Positions 8,831 through 17,455 of a stretch of DNA of 64,000 bases are shown piece by piece. Origin of the DNA: Ramlibacter tataouinensis (GTDB taxonomy: Bacteria; Pseudomonadota; Gammaproteobacteria; Burkholderiales; Burkholderiaceae_C); NCBI RefSeq assembly GCF_001580455.1, contig NZ_CP010951.1:3931001-3995000 (forward strand). Reading direction: 5' to 3'. The translations under genes were made by a program, and so were the position numbers. The notes beneath the pieces are model-generated. The model was not told the DNA's origin. It made no database searches and was given only the letters and a program-made list of their open reading frames with translations. Positions within the stretch are counted from its first letter, which is position 1. The number at the start of each line of letters is the position of its first letter.

Positions 8831-9712
8831 TTACGCGGCCTTTCTCATTTCTTCGATGGGCACCGGGCTGGTCTGCAGGGCGCTCGCCGGCACACCGTCC
8901 TTCCAGGGAAGCTGGACCGGGTAGGCCTTGAGCAGGCAGTCGTCCGGCAGGCATTCGATCGGCGCGAAGTCGCGGTGGGCGATGTACTCGGGGCGCTGGA
9001 AGCGCCGGATGTGGTTGGACACCGCGCACAGGCTCAGGTAGACGCTGACGCGGTTCCACGGTGAGAGGTTGCTGCTGGAAGCATGCACCAGGCAGCTGTG
9101 GAACAGGATCATCGAGCCGGCGGGCCCCTTGGGGCTGACGATGCCGCCGTTCTTGCCGCCGGCGCGCTCCACCAATCTGGCGATCAGCGCGTCATCCACT
9201 GTCCAGAGCGGGTAGCTGGTGGTGGTGAGGTCGTGCCTGGCCTCGATCACGCCCTTCTTGTGGCTGCCCGGGATGAACATCAGCGGCCCGTTGTACTCGT
9301 TGACGTCGTCCAGGAAGATCGCCACGTTCATGGCCCGTTCGGTGGGCATCATGTCGTCGTTCAGCCAGGTGCCGTAGTCCTGGTGCCACTGCCACACGTC
9401 ACCGGCGAAGGCCATCTTGCCGTTGATCTTGAACTGGTGCATGTAGACCGCTTCGCCGAACAGGTCCATCACCGGCCCCACCATGCGCGGGTGGCGCGCC
9501 AGCCGCGCGAAGGGCTCGCTGTACATGTGGGCCGCGAAGTTGGTGCGCACCGCGTCGCTGTCCTTCTCGCGCACGTTGTAGGCTTCGCGCCGCGCGTACA
9601 GCTGGGGCACCTCGCCCGCCAGCAAGCTGATCTCCCCGGCGGTGAAAAGGCCGGGGAAGAACAGGTAGCCGTCGCGGTCGAACTGTTCGAGCTGCTCTTT
9701 CGAAAGGCGCAT
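8831..9712 (-). CDS. Phytanoyl-CoA dioxygenase (PhyH) family protein
   Basis: 293 residues from the ATG at 9712 (MRLSKEQLEQFDRDGYLFFPG, the classic opening of the family). In-frame upstream ATGs lack this homology. Iron ligands are readable: the HxD pair in WQWHQDYGTW (about residues 111-120) and the distal His in LFHSCLVHASS (about 206), followed by the Arg of NRVSVYLS for 2-oxoglutarate. The enzyme should hydroxylate a small molecule using Fe(II), oxygen and 2-oxoglutarate. Ectoine hydroxylase belongs here, but no ectoine genes are nearby. It is the first gene of a two-gene operon with the SAF oxidoreductase. Confidence 0.88.
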   Translation of the reverse strand: MRLSKEQLEQFDRDGYLFFPGLFTAGEISLLAGEVPQLYARREAYNVREKDSDAVRTNFAAHMYSEPFARLARHPRMVGPVMDLFGEAVYMHQFKINGKMAFAGDVWQWHQDYGTWLNDDMMPTERAMNVAIFLDDVNEYNGPLMFIPGSHKKGVIEARHDLTTTSYPLWTVDDALIARLVERAGGKNGGIVSPKGPAGSMILFHSCLVHASSSNLSPWNRVSVYLSLCAVSNHIRRFQRPEYIAHRDFAPIECLPDDCLLKAYPVQLPWKDGVPASALQTSPVPIEEMRKAA

Positions 9713-9800
9713 GGCGATTTCCCTGGAGTGGCGACATCGAGAATACCGCGCCGCTTGCCGGAGGGCAAAACTCATCCGCAAGTAGCCCGCGTCTGGGCCA

Positions 9801-9806
9801 TACACT
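9801..9806 (+). promoter_or_regulatory. -10-like hexamer TACACT, 6 bases before ATG
   Basis: TACACT matches TATAAT at 4 of 6 positions and sits 6 bases before the ATG at 9813. If it is the -10 box the mRNA would start at or near the A of ATG. No clear -35 is visible. Confidence 0.35.
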
Positions 9807-9812
9807 GCGGGC

Positions 9813-10664
9813 ATGAAGCAACCCGACGGTGAGTGGCTGGACCGCATGTACAACGCCCGGGCACAGGTGCCAGGGTACCCCGCGCATTTCAAGCGCTGGG
9901 CCGACGACTCGGCGCACGCGCTGCTGTCGGCGCGCTGCGAGCTGGACCTGAACTACGGCGCGGGCCCCAACGAGCAACTCGACATCTTCAGGCCGGACGG
10001 GCGGGGCGCGCCGGTGCTGGTGTTCATCCACGGCGGCTACTGGCGCTCTCTGGACAAGCGCGACCACGCCTTCATCGCGCCCGCCTTCACCCGCGAGGGC
10101 GTGTGCGTGGTGATTCCGAACTATGCGCTGTGCCCGGCGGTGACCATTCCCGACATCGTGCTGCAGCTCGTCCGCGCGCTGGCCTGGACCTGGCGCCACA
10201 TCGAACGCTTTGGCGGTGATCCCGGCCGCATCACCGTGGCCGGGCATTCGGCCGGCGGCCATCTGGCGGCCATGACGTTGGCCTGCCTGTGGCGAACGCA
10301 CGATGCCGCCCTGCCGGCGAACCTGGTGCGCAACGCGCTCTCGATCTCGGGCTTGCTGGACCTTGATCCGATCATGCGCACGCCTTTCCTGCAGCCTTCA
10401 TTGAACCTGACGCCGGCGCAGGTGGGCCGGGCCAGCCCGGCCCGGCTGGCGCCGCCGGCGCGAGGCGAGCTCTACGCGGTATGCGGCGGCGACGAGAGCG
10501 AGGAATTCCACCGCCAGATGAGCCTGATCCGCGACGCCTGGGGCGCCGCGCGCGTGCCGGCGTGCGAGAGCCTGGCGGGGCTGAACCACTTCAGCGTGCT
10601 GGAAGCCCTGGGCCAGCCGGGCCACCGGCTGCACCAGCTCGCGCTGAAGCTGCTGAAGGCCTGA
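9813..10664 (+). CDS. Alpha/beta hydrolase, arylformamidase-like
   Basis: 283 residues. HGGYW (about residue 69) supplies the oxyanion hole of the hormone-sensitive-lipase/esterase group. GHSAGG (about 136) holds the nucleophile Ser, the CGGDESEEF block the probable acid, and LNHFSVLEAL the catalytic His. HGGYW together with this size is characteristic of KynB-independent, esterase-type N-formylkynurenine formamidases, but no kynurenine genes adjoin it, so the substrate is open. The gene diverges from the PhyH operon across a 100-base gap and has no leader ribosome site. Confidence 0.82.
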   Translation: MKQPDGEWLDRMYNARAQVPGYPAHFKRWADDSAHALLSARCELDLNYGAGPNEQLDIFRPDGRGAPVLVFIHGGYWRSLDKRDHAFIAPAFTREGVCVVIPNYALCPAVTIPDIVLQLVRALAWTWRHIERFGGDPGRITVAGHSAGGHLAAMTLACLWRTHDAALPANLVRNALSISGLLDLDPIMRTPFLQPSLNLTPAQVGRASPARLAPPARGELYAVCGGDESEEFHRQMSLIRDAWGAARVPACESLAGLNHFSVLEALGQPGHRLHQLALKLLKA

Positions 10665-10668
10665 GGCC

Positions 10669-11646
10669 TTACATCAGCAGGTGCTCGCCGGCGTTCTCGC
10701 CGCCGAGGATCACGTAGTTCACCTTGCGCACGTCCGACAGCTTCTTGCCGCCGGCGTAGCTGATGGAGCTCTGGATGTCTTCCTGCATCTCGCGCAGGGT
10801 GTCGGCAAGGCGCCCCTTGACCGGCTCGAGGATGCGCTTGCCTTCCACATGCCGGTATTCGCCCTTGTTGAAGTCCGAGGCGCTGCCGTAGTACTCCTTG
10901 AACAGCTTGCCGTCGACTTCCACCGTCTGGCCGGGCGATTCCTCGTGGCCGGCCAGCATGGAGCCGATCATCACCATGGTCGCGCCGAAGCGCACGCTCT
11001 TGGCGATGTCGCCGTGCTCGCGGATGCCGCCGTCGGCGATGATCGGTTTGGTCGCCACGCGCGCGCACCACTTCAAGGCCGACAGCTGCCAGCCGCCCGT
11101 GCCAAAGCCGGTCTTCATGCGCGTGATGCAGACCTTGCCCGGGCCGATGCCGACCTTGGTCGCATCGGCACCCCAGTTCTCCAGGTCGATCACAGCTTCG
11201 GGCGTGCCCACGTTGCCGGCGATGACGAAGGTCGAGGGCATCTTCGCCTTCAGGTGCCCGATCATGTCCCTGACGCTGTCGGAGTGGCCGTGCGCGATGT
11301 CGATGGTGACGTATTCGGGCGCCATTCCCGCGGCCGCGAGCTGGTTCACCGTGTCGTAGTCCGCTTTCTTCACGCCCAGCGAGATCGAGGCGTAGACGCC
11401 GTGCTCGCGCATCTGGCGCACGAAGGCCACGTTGTCCAGGTCGAAGCGGTGCATCACGTAGAAGTAGCCGTTCTGCGCCAGCCAGAGGCAGATCGGCTCG
11501 TTCACCACCGTCTTCATGTTGGCGGGCACCACCGGGATGCGGAAGCTGCGAGGGCCGAGTTCGACCGAGGCGTCGCACTCGGAACGGCTCTCCACGCGGC
11601 ACTTGCGGGGCAGCAGAAGAACGTTGTCGTAATCGAAGATTTCCAT
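10669..11646 (-). CDS. guaC: GMP reductase
   Basis: 325 residues, the normal length of the GuaC2-type enzyme. It converts GMP to IMP with NADPH in purine salvage. The fold is the IMPDH/GMPR barrel: NVLLLPRKC near the start, VIAGNVGTPEAV (about 127), the catalytic loop GIGPGKVCITR with its Cys (about 170-180), and IIADGGIREHGDIAKS (about 200). The CBS domain of IMPDH is absent, which separates it from guaB. The gene converges on the hydrolase gene with 4 bases between the stops. Its own leader (11647-11732) contains two small stem-loops but nothing I can assign to a known riboswitch. Confidence 0.92.
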   Translation of the reverse strand: MEIFDYDNVLLLPRKCRVESRSECDASVELGPRSFRIPVVPANMKTVVNEPICLWLAQNGYFYVMHRFDLDNVAFVRQMREHGVYASISLGVKKADYDTVNQLAAAGMAPEYVTIDIAHGHSDSVRDMIGHLKAKMPSTFVIAGNVGTPEAVIDLENWGADATKVGIGPGKVCITRMKTGFGTGGWQLSALKWCARVATKPIIADGGIREHGDIAKSVRFGATMVMIGSMLAGHEESPGQTVEVDGKLFKEYYGSASDFNKGEYRHVEGKRILEPVKGRLADTLREMQEDIQSSISYAGGKKLSDVRKVNYVILGGENAGEHLLM

Positions 11647-11732
11647 ACCAGGCTCCGGAAAAACTGTTCAAAAAGCAAACAGGAGAGCGCTTGGATCGGG
11701 CCCGGCGTACCCTCGTCAGGACCACGAGGGGC

Positions 11733-11765
11733 AAAAAAAAGCCGGGCGCAAATGCTTGGGCCCGG
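11733..11765 (-). terminator. Intrinsic terminator downstream of the 11775-12470 gene
   Basis: Read on the reverse strand, CCGGGC and GCCCGG form a 6-bp stem around a 12-base loop, followed directly by C and eight T. It lies 10 bases after the stop of the secreted-protein gene and upstream of guaC, so guaC must have its own promoter. Confidence 0.75.
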
Positions 11766-11774
11766 TGCTTGATT

Positions 11775-12470
11775 CTACCCTTTCTCGCGAGACGGCGCGC
11801 AGCGTGACTGCGCGATCCCCCGCAATCGGCCCTGCTCGTCCTCCACCCAGCCGATGACACGCAGGCGATCGGGCTGCGCGCCGTCGGGGATTCGCATCGG
11901 CCGTGCCTCGCGCAGGCGCTGGGCCGCGGGGCCGGACTTCCATTCCAGCTGAAGCGCGTTGCGCACCAGGTTTCGTTCGACCGCGCTGCCCTCGGTGCCG
12001 GCCGGCAGGGTCTCCACCAGCAGCAGCCAGCCCTTCCACGGGCCGCCGGCCGAGGAGCTCAGCTCGATCGAGGTGCCGATGTAGTCGCGGAAGGGCAGGC
12101 CGTGTGCCACGCGCAGGCGCCGCCCCTGCGTCAGGCGGGAAAAGGCGGTCACGGACTGGGCCGGCAGTGCCTTGCCGGCCGCTTGCAGCCGCTCGCGCGC
12201 ATCGGTGGTGGCCGCAGCCGCCAGCGGCGCATCGTCGCCGCGCGTCCCGGGCGCGATCCAGTCCACGGCGATGGCGCCGCTGGCCGGCTCCGGCGTCGTC
12301 CGCTCGGCCCAGCAACTCTCGCAATCGGCGTTGATGAAGCGCTCCAGCAGGGCCGTGGGCGCCGACTGGCCGTCGCTGGAGCAGGACGACTGCGCCTGGG
12401 CGCCGCCGGCGAGCAGCAGCATCGCAAGCAGCGCGGCGGGGAGCGTCGATCGATTCGTGATCCTGTTCAT
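11775..12470 (-). CDS. Uncharacterised periplasmic protein with CxxC pair
   Basis: 231 residues. A Sec signal peptide (LPAALLAMLLLAGGAQAQ) is cleaved probably after AQA at about residue 26. The mature protein begins with a Cys, and ERFINADCESCWAE (about residues 45-58) contains a CESC motif reminiscent of DUF1223 / thioredoxin-like secreted proteins. The rest of the chain does not show a recognisable thioredoxin fold. Arg-Leu-rich blocks (LREARPMRIPDG, DRLRVIGWVEDEQG) follow near the end. Transcribed away from the helicase gene and ended by the terminator at 11733. Function unknown. Confidence 0.7.
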   Translation of the reverse strand: MNRITNRSTLPAALLAMLLLAGGAQAQSSCSSDGQSAPTALLERFINADCESCWAERTTPEPASGAIAVDWIAPGTRGDDAPLAAAATTDARERLQAAGKALPAQSVTAFSRLTQGRRLRVAHGLPFRDYIGTSIELSSSAGGPWKGWLLLVETLPAGTEGSAVERNLVRNALQLEWKSGPAAQRLREARPMRIPDGAQPDRLRVIGWVEDEQGRLRGIAQSRCAPSREKG

Positions 12471-12492
12471 GAGCAGCGGTATCCGGCATTCC

Positions 12493-12498
12493 TACAAT
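12493..12498 (+). promoter_or_regulatory. -10-like hexamer TACAAT before uvrD
   Basis: TACAAT differs from TATAAT at one base and ends 5 bases before the ATG of the helicase. It is nested in a small palindrome (GGCATT-N5-AATGCC, 12485-12501). A start site here would give a leaderless mRNA. The -35 position has no good match. Confidence 0.45.
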
Positions 12499-12503
12499 GC
12501 CGT

Positions 12504-14897
12504 ATGTTCCCAGAAGTCGAGAGCTCTTCGCCGCTGCTGGCCAATCTCAATCCCGAACAGCTCGCGGCCGTCACGCTCCCCAACGAGCACGCGCTCATCC
12601 TGGCGGGCGCCGGCTCGGGCAAGACGCGGGTGTTGACCACCCGCATCGCCTGGCTGCTGTCCACCGGCCAGGTGTCGCCCGGCGGGGTGATGGCCGTCAC
12701 CTTCACCAACAAGGCGGCCAAGGAGATGATGACGCGCCTGCAGGCCATGCTGCCGGTCAACGTGCGCGGCATGTGGATCGGCACCTTCCACGGCCTGTGC
12801 AACCGCTTCCTGCGCGCGCACTGGCGCCTGGCGAATTTGCCGCAGAGCTTCCAGATCCTGGACACCCAGGACCAGCTGTCGGCGGTCAAGCGCGTGATCA
12901 AGCAGTTCAACGTGGACGAAGAGCGCTTTCCGGCCAAGGAAATGCAGTGGTTCATCTCCGGCTGCAAGGAGGACGGCCTGCGCCCCAGCATGGTCGAGTT
13001 GCGCGGCGAGGACGTGCGCAAGAAGGTCGAGATCTACCAGCTCTACGAGGACCAGTGCCAGCGCGAGGGCGTGGTGGACTTCGGCGAGCTGATGCTGCGC
13101 AGCTACGAAATCATGCGCGACGACGACCCGCTGCACGAGCACTACCGGCGGCGCTTCCGCCACATCCTGATTGACGAGTTCCAGGACACCAACCGCCTGC
13201 AGTACGCCTGGATCAAGATGTTCGCCGGCGAGCACAACAGCGTGTTCGCGGTCGGCGACGACGACCAGAGCATCTACGCCTTCCGCGGCGCGCGCGTCGG
13301 CAACATGGCCGACTTCGTGAGCGAGTTCCAGGTTCGCCACCAGATCAAGCTGGAGCAGAACTACCGCAGCCACAGCAACATCCTGGATTCGGCCAACGAG
13401 CTGATCCGCCACAACCAGCGCCGCCTGGGCAAGAACCTGCGCACCACCCAGGGTCCGGGCGAGCCGGTGCGCGTGTACGAGGCGCCCACCGACCTGGCCG
13501 AAGCCCAGTGGATCGTCGAGGAGCTGCGCCACCTGGTGCGCGGCGAGGGCCCGCGGGAAGGCTTCCCGCGCAACGAGATCGCGGTGCTCTACCGCAGCAA
13601 CGCGCAAAGCCGGGTGATCGAGACGGCGCTGTTCAATGCCGGCGTGCCCTACCGCGTGTACGGCGGCCTGCGCTTCTTCGAGCGGGCCGAAATCAAGCAC
13701 GCGCTGGCCTACCTGCGCCTGCTGGAGAACCCGCACGACGACACCAGCTTCCTGCGCGTGGTGAACTTCCCGCCGCGCGGCATCGGCGCTCGCAGCATCG
13801 AGCAGTTGCAGGACGCGGCGCGCGCGCGCGGCTGCTCGCTGCACGACGCGGCGGGCGCCACCACCGGCCGGGCCGGCGCCAACCTGGCGGCCTTTATCGG
13901 CAGGATCGTCGCGCTGCGCGAGCGCACGCGCGACCTCACGCTGCGCGAGACCATCGAGCTGATGCTCGGGGAATCCGGCCTGATCGAGCACTACAAGACC
14001 GAGCGCGAAGGCGCGGACCGCATCGAGAACCTGGAGGAACTGGTCAACGCCGCCGAGAGCTTCGTCACGCAGGAAGGCTTCGGGCGCGATGCGATCGCGC
14101 TGCCGGTGGACGAACTGGCACCCGGCGCGCTCACCCAGTCGCCGGTGAGCCAGGGGCTGGACCCGAGCCTACCCGAAGCGAACCAGCCGGCGCCCGATTA
14201 CGTGGCGCCCGATGCGGATACCGGGGAAACCTTGTCGCCGCTGGCGGCTTTCCTGACCCACGCCGCACTCGAATCCGGGGACAACCAGGCGCAGGCCGGG
14301 CAGGACGCGGTGCAGCTGATGACCGTGCATTCGGCCAAGGGACTGGAGTTCGATTGCGTGTTCATCAGCGGGCTGGAGGAGGGCCTGTTCCCGAGCGAGC
14401 GCTCCATGGCCGACCACGACGGGCTGGAGGAAGAGCGGCGCCTGATGTACGTGGCGATCACCCGCGCGCGAAAGCGCCTGTACCTCAGCCATTCGCAGAC
14501 GCGCCTGCTGCATGGGCAGACGCGCTACAACGTGCGCACGCGTTTCTTCGACGAATTGCCCGAGGGCGCGCTGAAGTGGCTGACCCCCAAGGACCCCGGC
14601 TTCGGCCGCTCCGCCTTCGGCTACGGGTCCGGCTACCCCACCACGCGCCAGTACGGCGGCGGGGGCGGGGGCGCCTATTCGGGCGAGCGCTTCGCCAGCC
14701 CGCCGGTGCCGCAGCAGAAAGCGGCGCCCTCGCATGGCCTGAAGGCCGGCATGAAGGTGTTCCACACCAAGTTCGGCGAGGGCACGATCGCCTCCCTCGA
14801 GGGGCAGGGCGATGACGCCCGGGCCCAGGTGAACTTCCCGCGGCACGGGGTGAAGTGGCTGGCGCTGGCGGTGGCCAAGCTCACGCCGGTGGACTGA
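12504..14897 (+). CDS. uvrD: UvrD/Rep-type DNA helicase
   Basis: 797 residues, superfamily 1A helicase. Motifs in order: Walker A AGAGSGKTRV (about residue 33), motif Ia VTFTNKAAKEM, Walker B DEFQDTN (about 225), motif III GDDDQSIYAFRGA (about 252), motif IV LEQNYRSHSNIL (about 284), motif V VHSAKGLEFD (about 609), motif VI EEERRLMYVAITRAR (about 648). The C-terminal tail ends in a Tudor-like block (KVFHTKFGEGTI) typical of UvrD/PcrA, which binds RNA polymerase. It unwinds DNA 3'-5' in excision and mismatch repair. The 3' end overlaps the convergent GT-C gene by 17 bases. Confidence 0.93.
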   Translation: MFPEVESSSPLLANLNPEQLAAVTLPNEHALILAGAGSGKTRVLTTRIAWLLSTGQVSPGGVMAVTFTNKAAKEMMTRLQAMLPVNVRGMWIGTFHGLCNRFLRAHWRLANLPQSFQILDTQDQLSAVKRVIKQFNVDEERFPAKEMQWFISGCKEDGLRPSMVELRGEDVRKKVEIYQLYEDQCQREGVVDFGELMLRSYEIMRDDDPLHEHYRRRFRHILIDEFQDTNRLQYAWIKMFAGEHNSVFAVGDDDQSIYAFRGARVGNMADFVSEFQVRHQIKLEQNYRSHSNILDSANELIRHNQRRLGKNLRTTQGPGEPVRVYEAPTDLAEAQWIVEELRHLVRGEGPREGFPRNEIAVLYRSNAQSRVIETALFNAGVPYRVYGGLRFFERAEIKHALAYLRLLENPHDDTSFLRVVNFPPRGIGARSIEQLQDAARARGCSLHDAAGATTGRAGANLAAFIGRIVALRERTRDLTLRETIELMLGESGLIEHYKTEREGADRIENLEELVNAAESFVTQEGFGRDAIALPVDELAPGALTQSPVSQGLDPSLPEANQPAPDYVAPDADTGETLSPLAAFLTHAALESGDNQAQAGQDAVQLMTVHSAKGLEFDCVFISGLEEGLFPSERSMADHDGLEEERRLMYVAITRARKRLYLSHSQTRLLHGQTRYNVRTRFFDELPEGALKWLTPKDPGFGRSAFGYGSGYPTTRQYGGGGGGAYSGERFASPPVPQQKAAPSHGLKAGMKVFHTKFGEGTIASLEGQGDDARAQVNFPRHGVKWLALAVAKLTPVD

Positions 14898-16692
14898 CTG
14901 TCGGTGCCCCTGGAAGTTCGTCAACCAGGGGCAACTCGCGCGGAACCTCGAGTTCGTCGAGCAGCCCGTGTCGAGCGACCCACCTGGCCGACCTGAGCTG
15001 CGCGCAGAAGCGCGCCGCCACTTGCTTGTCGTTGTGCCGAGCCTCGAAGATGCCTGTCGGGAACATGACCAAGGCCCAGGCGATCCCGGTCGGTTCGCAC
15101 ATCATCGCCGCGGTTTCCGGCGCGATCAGCACCCGCTTTCCGCGGATTTGCTCGCTCAATCGCGCATAGGCGCGCGAGGAGGTCGAATTCTCGAGCCCGA
15201 CGAAGTGTGTGGCGAACTGCCAGGCGTTGGGGATGTCCGAGCGCGGGGGAATGATGAACACCTCCCCGGCCTGCCCCGGCACCGCCGGAATGCCCCAGGA
15301 GTCCGCCTGGACGAACGCGAGGGCCGTCTCATCCTGCGAGAGTGGCGTGCCCACCAGGGCTTGAAGCGCGGAAGTCACCGCAATGGCCGTCCGGGCCAGC
15401 GCAACCTTGACCTTGATGGACGCAAGGTAGGGGACCCAGCTGACGAGGAAGAGCCACATGTACGCGATGCAGAACCTGGAGAACGCCGGCCCGGAGGGCC
15501 AGCGCCGCAGGCAGTATTTGGCGGCCAGCGCGACAAACCCCCAGCCATAGAAGACCAGGTGGATCGGGTCGCAGCGCCCCAGGGCGCCGGGTATCAGCGC
15601 CACCGAATAGAGAAAAACGTACCAGTCCAGCGTGCTGCGGCGGATCGGCGATGTGGCGATGTGCGCTGTCGCCAGGAAGATGCAAAAGAGAAAGAAGACG
15701 ATATGGAGGCCGGGATACGCCGGGATGTTGTTTCCGCCGCCCCCGAATTCGAGCAGGGTGAGGTAGGAATCCGTCACCAGCGGGATCACGGCCACGCAGA
15801 CCGCGAGTGACAGCGCCGAAAGCGCGCTGCTCGCAAGCAGGCGTTGGGAGCTCACCGCGGACATGACGGCATAGGCGAAGCCCGCCGCAATCGCCACTTC
15901 CGGCGAGATCGACCAGGTCGCGATGAAGAGCGGCCCGGTGAGCGCCGACGCCGCCAGCGCGCGCTGGCCCTCCGTGCGCAGCAGGACGAAACAGGCGAGC
16001 GCCGCGGGCGCAGCGAAGCGCAGGTAGGTGTAGGTGCTGGTGCCCAGCAGCAGCCCCGGCACCGTCGCTAGGACCACGCAGGAGAAAAGCCAACCGGCCG
16101 GCGTGGGAGCGAGCAAGCGGCGCAGGATCCAGTGAAGGGCGAAATACCCGAGCGCCATTTGCAGGGCCACGAGCAGGGCGTGCGAGGGGCTGGCCGGGAT
16201 TCCGAGTTGGTGCAGTGCCACCGGTGCGTAAAGCAGCAGGGGCCCGTAGGCGTACTCGAAGTCGCGGTAGGGCACTTTGCCGGCTTCCACCAACTGCATG
16301 CGCAGGAGCAGGTACTCGGCGTCCATGTAGGCGGACAGGTTGTGGGACACCGCGAGGAAATAGCTGCCGAAGACGAGGCAGGCCGCCCAGGCCCAAGAGC
16401 GCAGTCGCGCCTGCGCTTCGGGGCCGGGCAGGACGCAGGCTCCCGACGGATCCGAACCGGGCGGCGCGGCTCGAAACAGACGGTACGTGGGCGCGATGAG
16501 CGCGACAACCACCAGCACCCAGAGGGCGGGATTCGAGAAGCCCTGCATGTATGACGTCGAGCGGGCCGGCTGCACCGGGACGAACCAGGGCAGTGCCAGC
16601 GTCAGCGTCGCCAGGCCCGCGAAACACAGGAGCAGGCGCGCGGCTTCTGCGCGCGCCGTCGCCGGATGTGAATTCAGGACTTGATGCAGCAT
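14881..16692 (-). CDS. GT-C-fold membrane glycosyltransferase candidate
   Basis: 603 residues with about 11-13 hydrophobic segments, then a soluble C-terminal ~130 residues. The loop after the third or fourth segment reads YMDAEYLLLRMQLVEAGKVPYRDFEYAYGP, split here only for description: an acidic DAEY pair and a second DFEY pair, as in the first periplasmic loop of GT-C enzymes that use polyprenyl-phosphate sugars. It is the last of five tightly packed genes, 28 bases after the DprE2-like gene. In mycobacteria the gene after dprE2 is the arabinosyltransferase aftA (about 640 residues). By position, size and topology this protein is a candidate D-arabinofuranosyltransferase; sequence alone does not prove it. 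Confidence 0.65.
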   Translation of the reverse strand: MLHQVLNSHPATARAEAARLLLCFAGLATLTLALPWFVPVQPARSTSYMQGFSNPALWVLVVVALIAPTYRLFRAAPPGSDPSGACVLPGPEAQARLRSWAWAACLVFGSYFLAVSHNLSAYMDAEYLLLRMQLVEAGKVPYRDFEYAYGPLLLYAPVALHQLGIPASPSHALLVALQMALGYFALHWILRRLLAPTPAGWLFSCVVLATVPGLLLGTSTYTYLRFAAPAALACFVLLRTEGQRALAASALTGPLFIATWSISPEVAIAAGFAYAVMSAVSSQRLLASSALSALSLAVCVAVIPLVTDSYLTLLEFGGGGNNIPAYPGLHIVFFLFCIFLATAHIATSPIRRSTLDWYVFLYSVALIPGALGRCDPIHLVFYGWGFVALAAKYCLRRWPSGPAFSRFCIAYMWLFLVSWVPYLASIKVKVALARTAIAVTSALQALVGTPLSQDETALAFVQADSWGIPAVPGQAGEVFIIPPRSDIPNAWQFATHFVGLENSTSSRAYARLSEQIRGKRVLIAPETAAMMCEPTGIAWALVMFPTGIFEARHNDKQVAARFCAQLRSARWVARHGLLDELEVPRELPLVDELPGAPTVSPPA

Positions 16693-16720
16693 GCCAGGGC
16701 TCGAGTGCGCTCAAGGACCT

Positions 16721-17455
16721 TCAAAGACTGAGCGTCTTGAAGAGCGGTTCCGGAATCGAGCGGATGACCGCCATGAGCGGACGCCAGAACGAGGGTGCGT
16801 AGACCACGTTGCGGCGGCGAGCCAGGCCCCGCACGATGCTGCGCGCCACCGCGTCCGGGGCAGACCAAAGGACGCCTTTGCGGAAGCCCGCTGTCATGGG
16901 AGTGTCGATCAGCCCCGGCTTGACGAGCATCACGTGGACGCCGGCGCGGTGGAGCCGGTTTCGCAATCCCTGAACGAAGACGTCCACCGCGGCCTTGGCA
17001 CTGCCGTACACATAGTTGCTCTGCCGCCCGCGATCTCCGGCCACCGATCCGATGACGGCAATCGCGCCGCGTCCTTGCGTCTCCATCCGGTTGGCGATGT
17101 GGGTGAGCAGCGAGATCACGCTGAGGGCATTGACGGCGTACTCATGATGGGCCTCGCTGAAGTCCCGCTCGCATGCGCGCTGGTTTCCCAGCGAACCGTG
17201 CGCCACCAGGACCAGGTCGATCGATCCAAGGGCGTCGAGCGACCGGTCCACGACTCGCTCGTGCGCCTCGAATTCGGTGGCGTCGAAGGTCTCGCACAGG
17301 GCGAGCCCTGCGCCCCTGACCCGCAGGTCGTCGGCGATGGACTCCAGGCGATTCCGGCGCCGGCCCAGGAGCATGATCCGGTGTCCTTCGGCAGCCCAGA
17401 GCCTGGCCGTCGCTTCCGCGATCGCGGACGTGGCGCCGACGATGAGGATATTCAT
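16721..17455 (-). CDS. dprE2: SDR, DprE2-like ketoreductase
   Basis: 244 residues. A classical short-chain dehydrogenase: nucleotide motif ILIVGATSAIAEATARLW at the N-terminus, NALSVISLL, catalytic Ser in VIGSVAGDRG and the YVYGSAKAA Tyr/Lys pair. Beyond the core it has a C-terminal hydrophobic tail (YAPSFWRPLMAVIRSIPEPLF) shared with DprE2. DprE2 reduces the 2-keto intermediate to decaprenyl-phosphoryl-D-arabinose with NADH. The start overlaps the stop of the DprE1-like gene by 4 bases. This neighbour is what makes the specific assignment likely, because many SDR proteins look alike. Confidence 0.8.
   Translation of the reverse strand: MNILIVGATSAIAEATARLWAAEGHRIMLLGRRRNRLESIADDLRVRGAGLALCETFDATEFEAHERVVDRSLDALGSIDLVLVAHGSLGNQRACERDFSEAHHEYAVNALSVISLLTHIANRMETQGRGAIAVIGSVAGDRGRQSNYVYGSAKAAVDVFVQGLRNRLHRAGVHVMLVKPGLIDTPMTAGFRKGVLWSAPDAVARSIVRGLARRRNVVYAPSFWRPLMAVIRSIPEPLFKTLSL

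Noticed and set aside
11655..11673. LexA-like CTGT...ACAG ahead of guaC
   Set aside because: The spacer is 11 bases rather than 8, so it does not fit the SOS box.
11647..11732. Purine-type riboswitch ahead of guaC
   Set aside because: Two small stem-loops are present, but no three-way junction or conserved loop sequence is visible.
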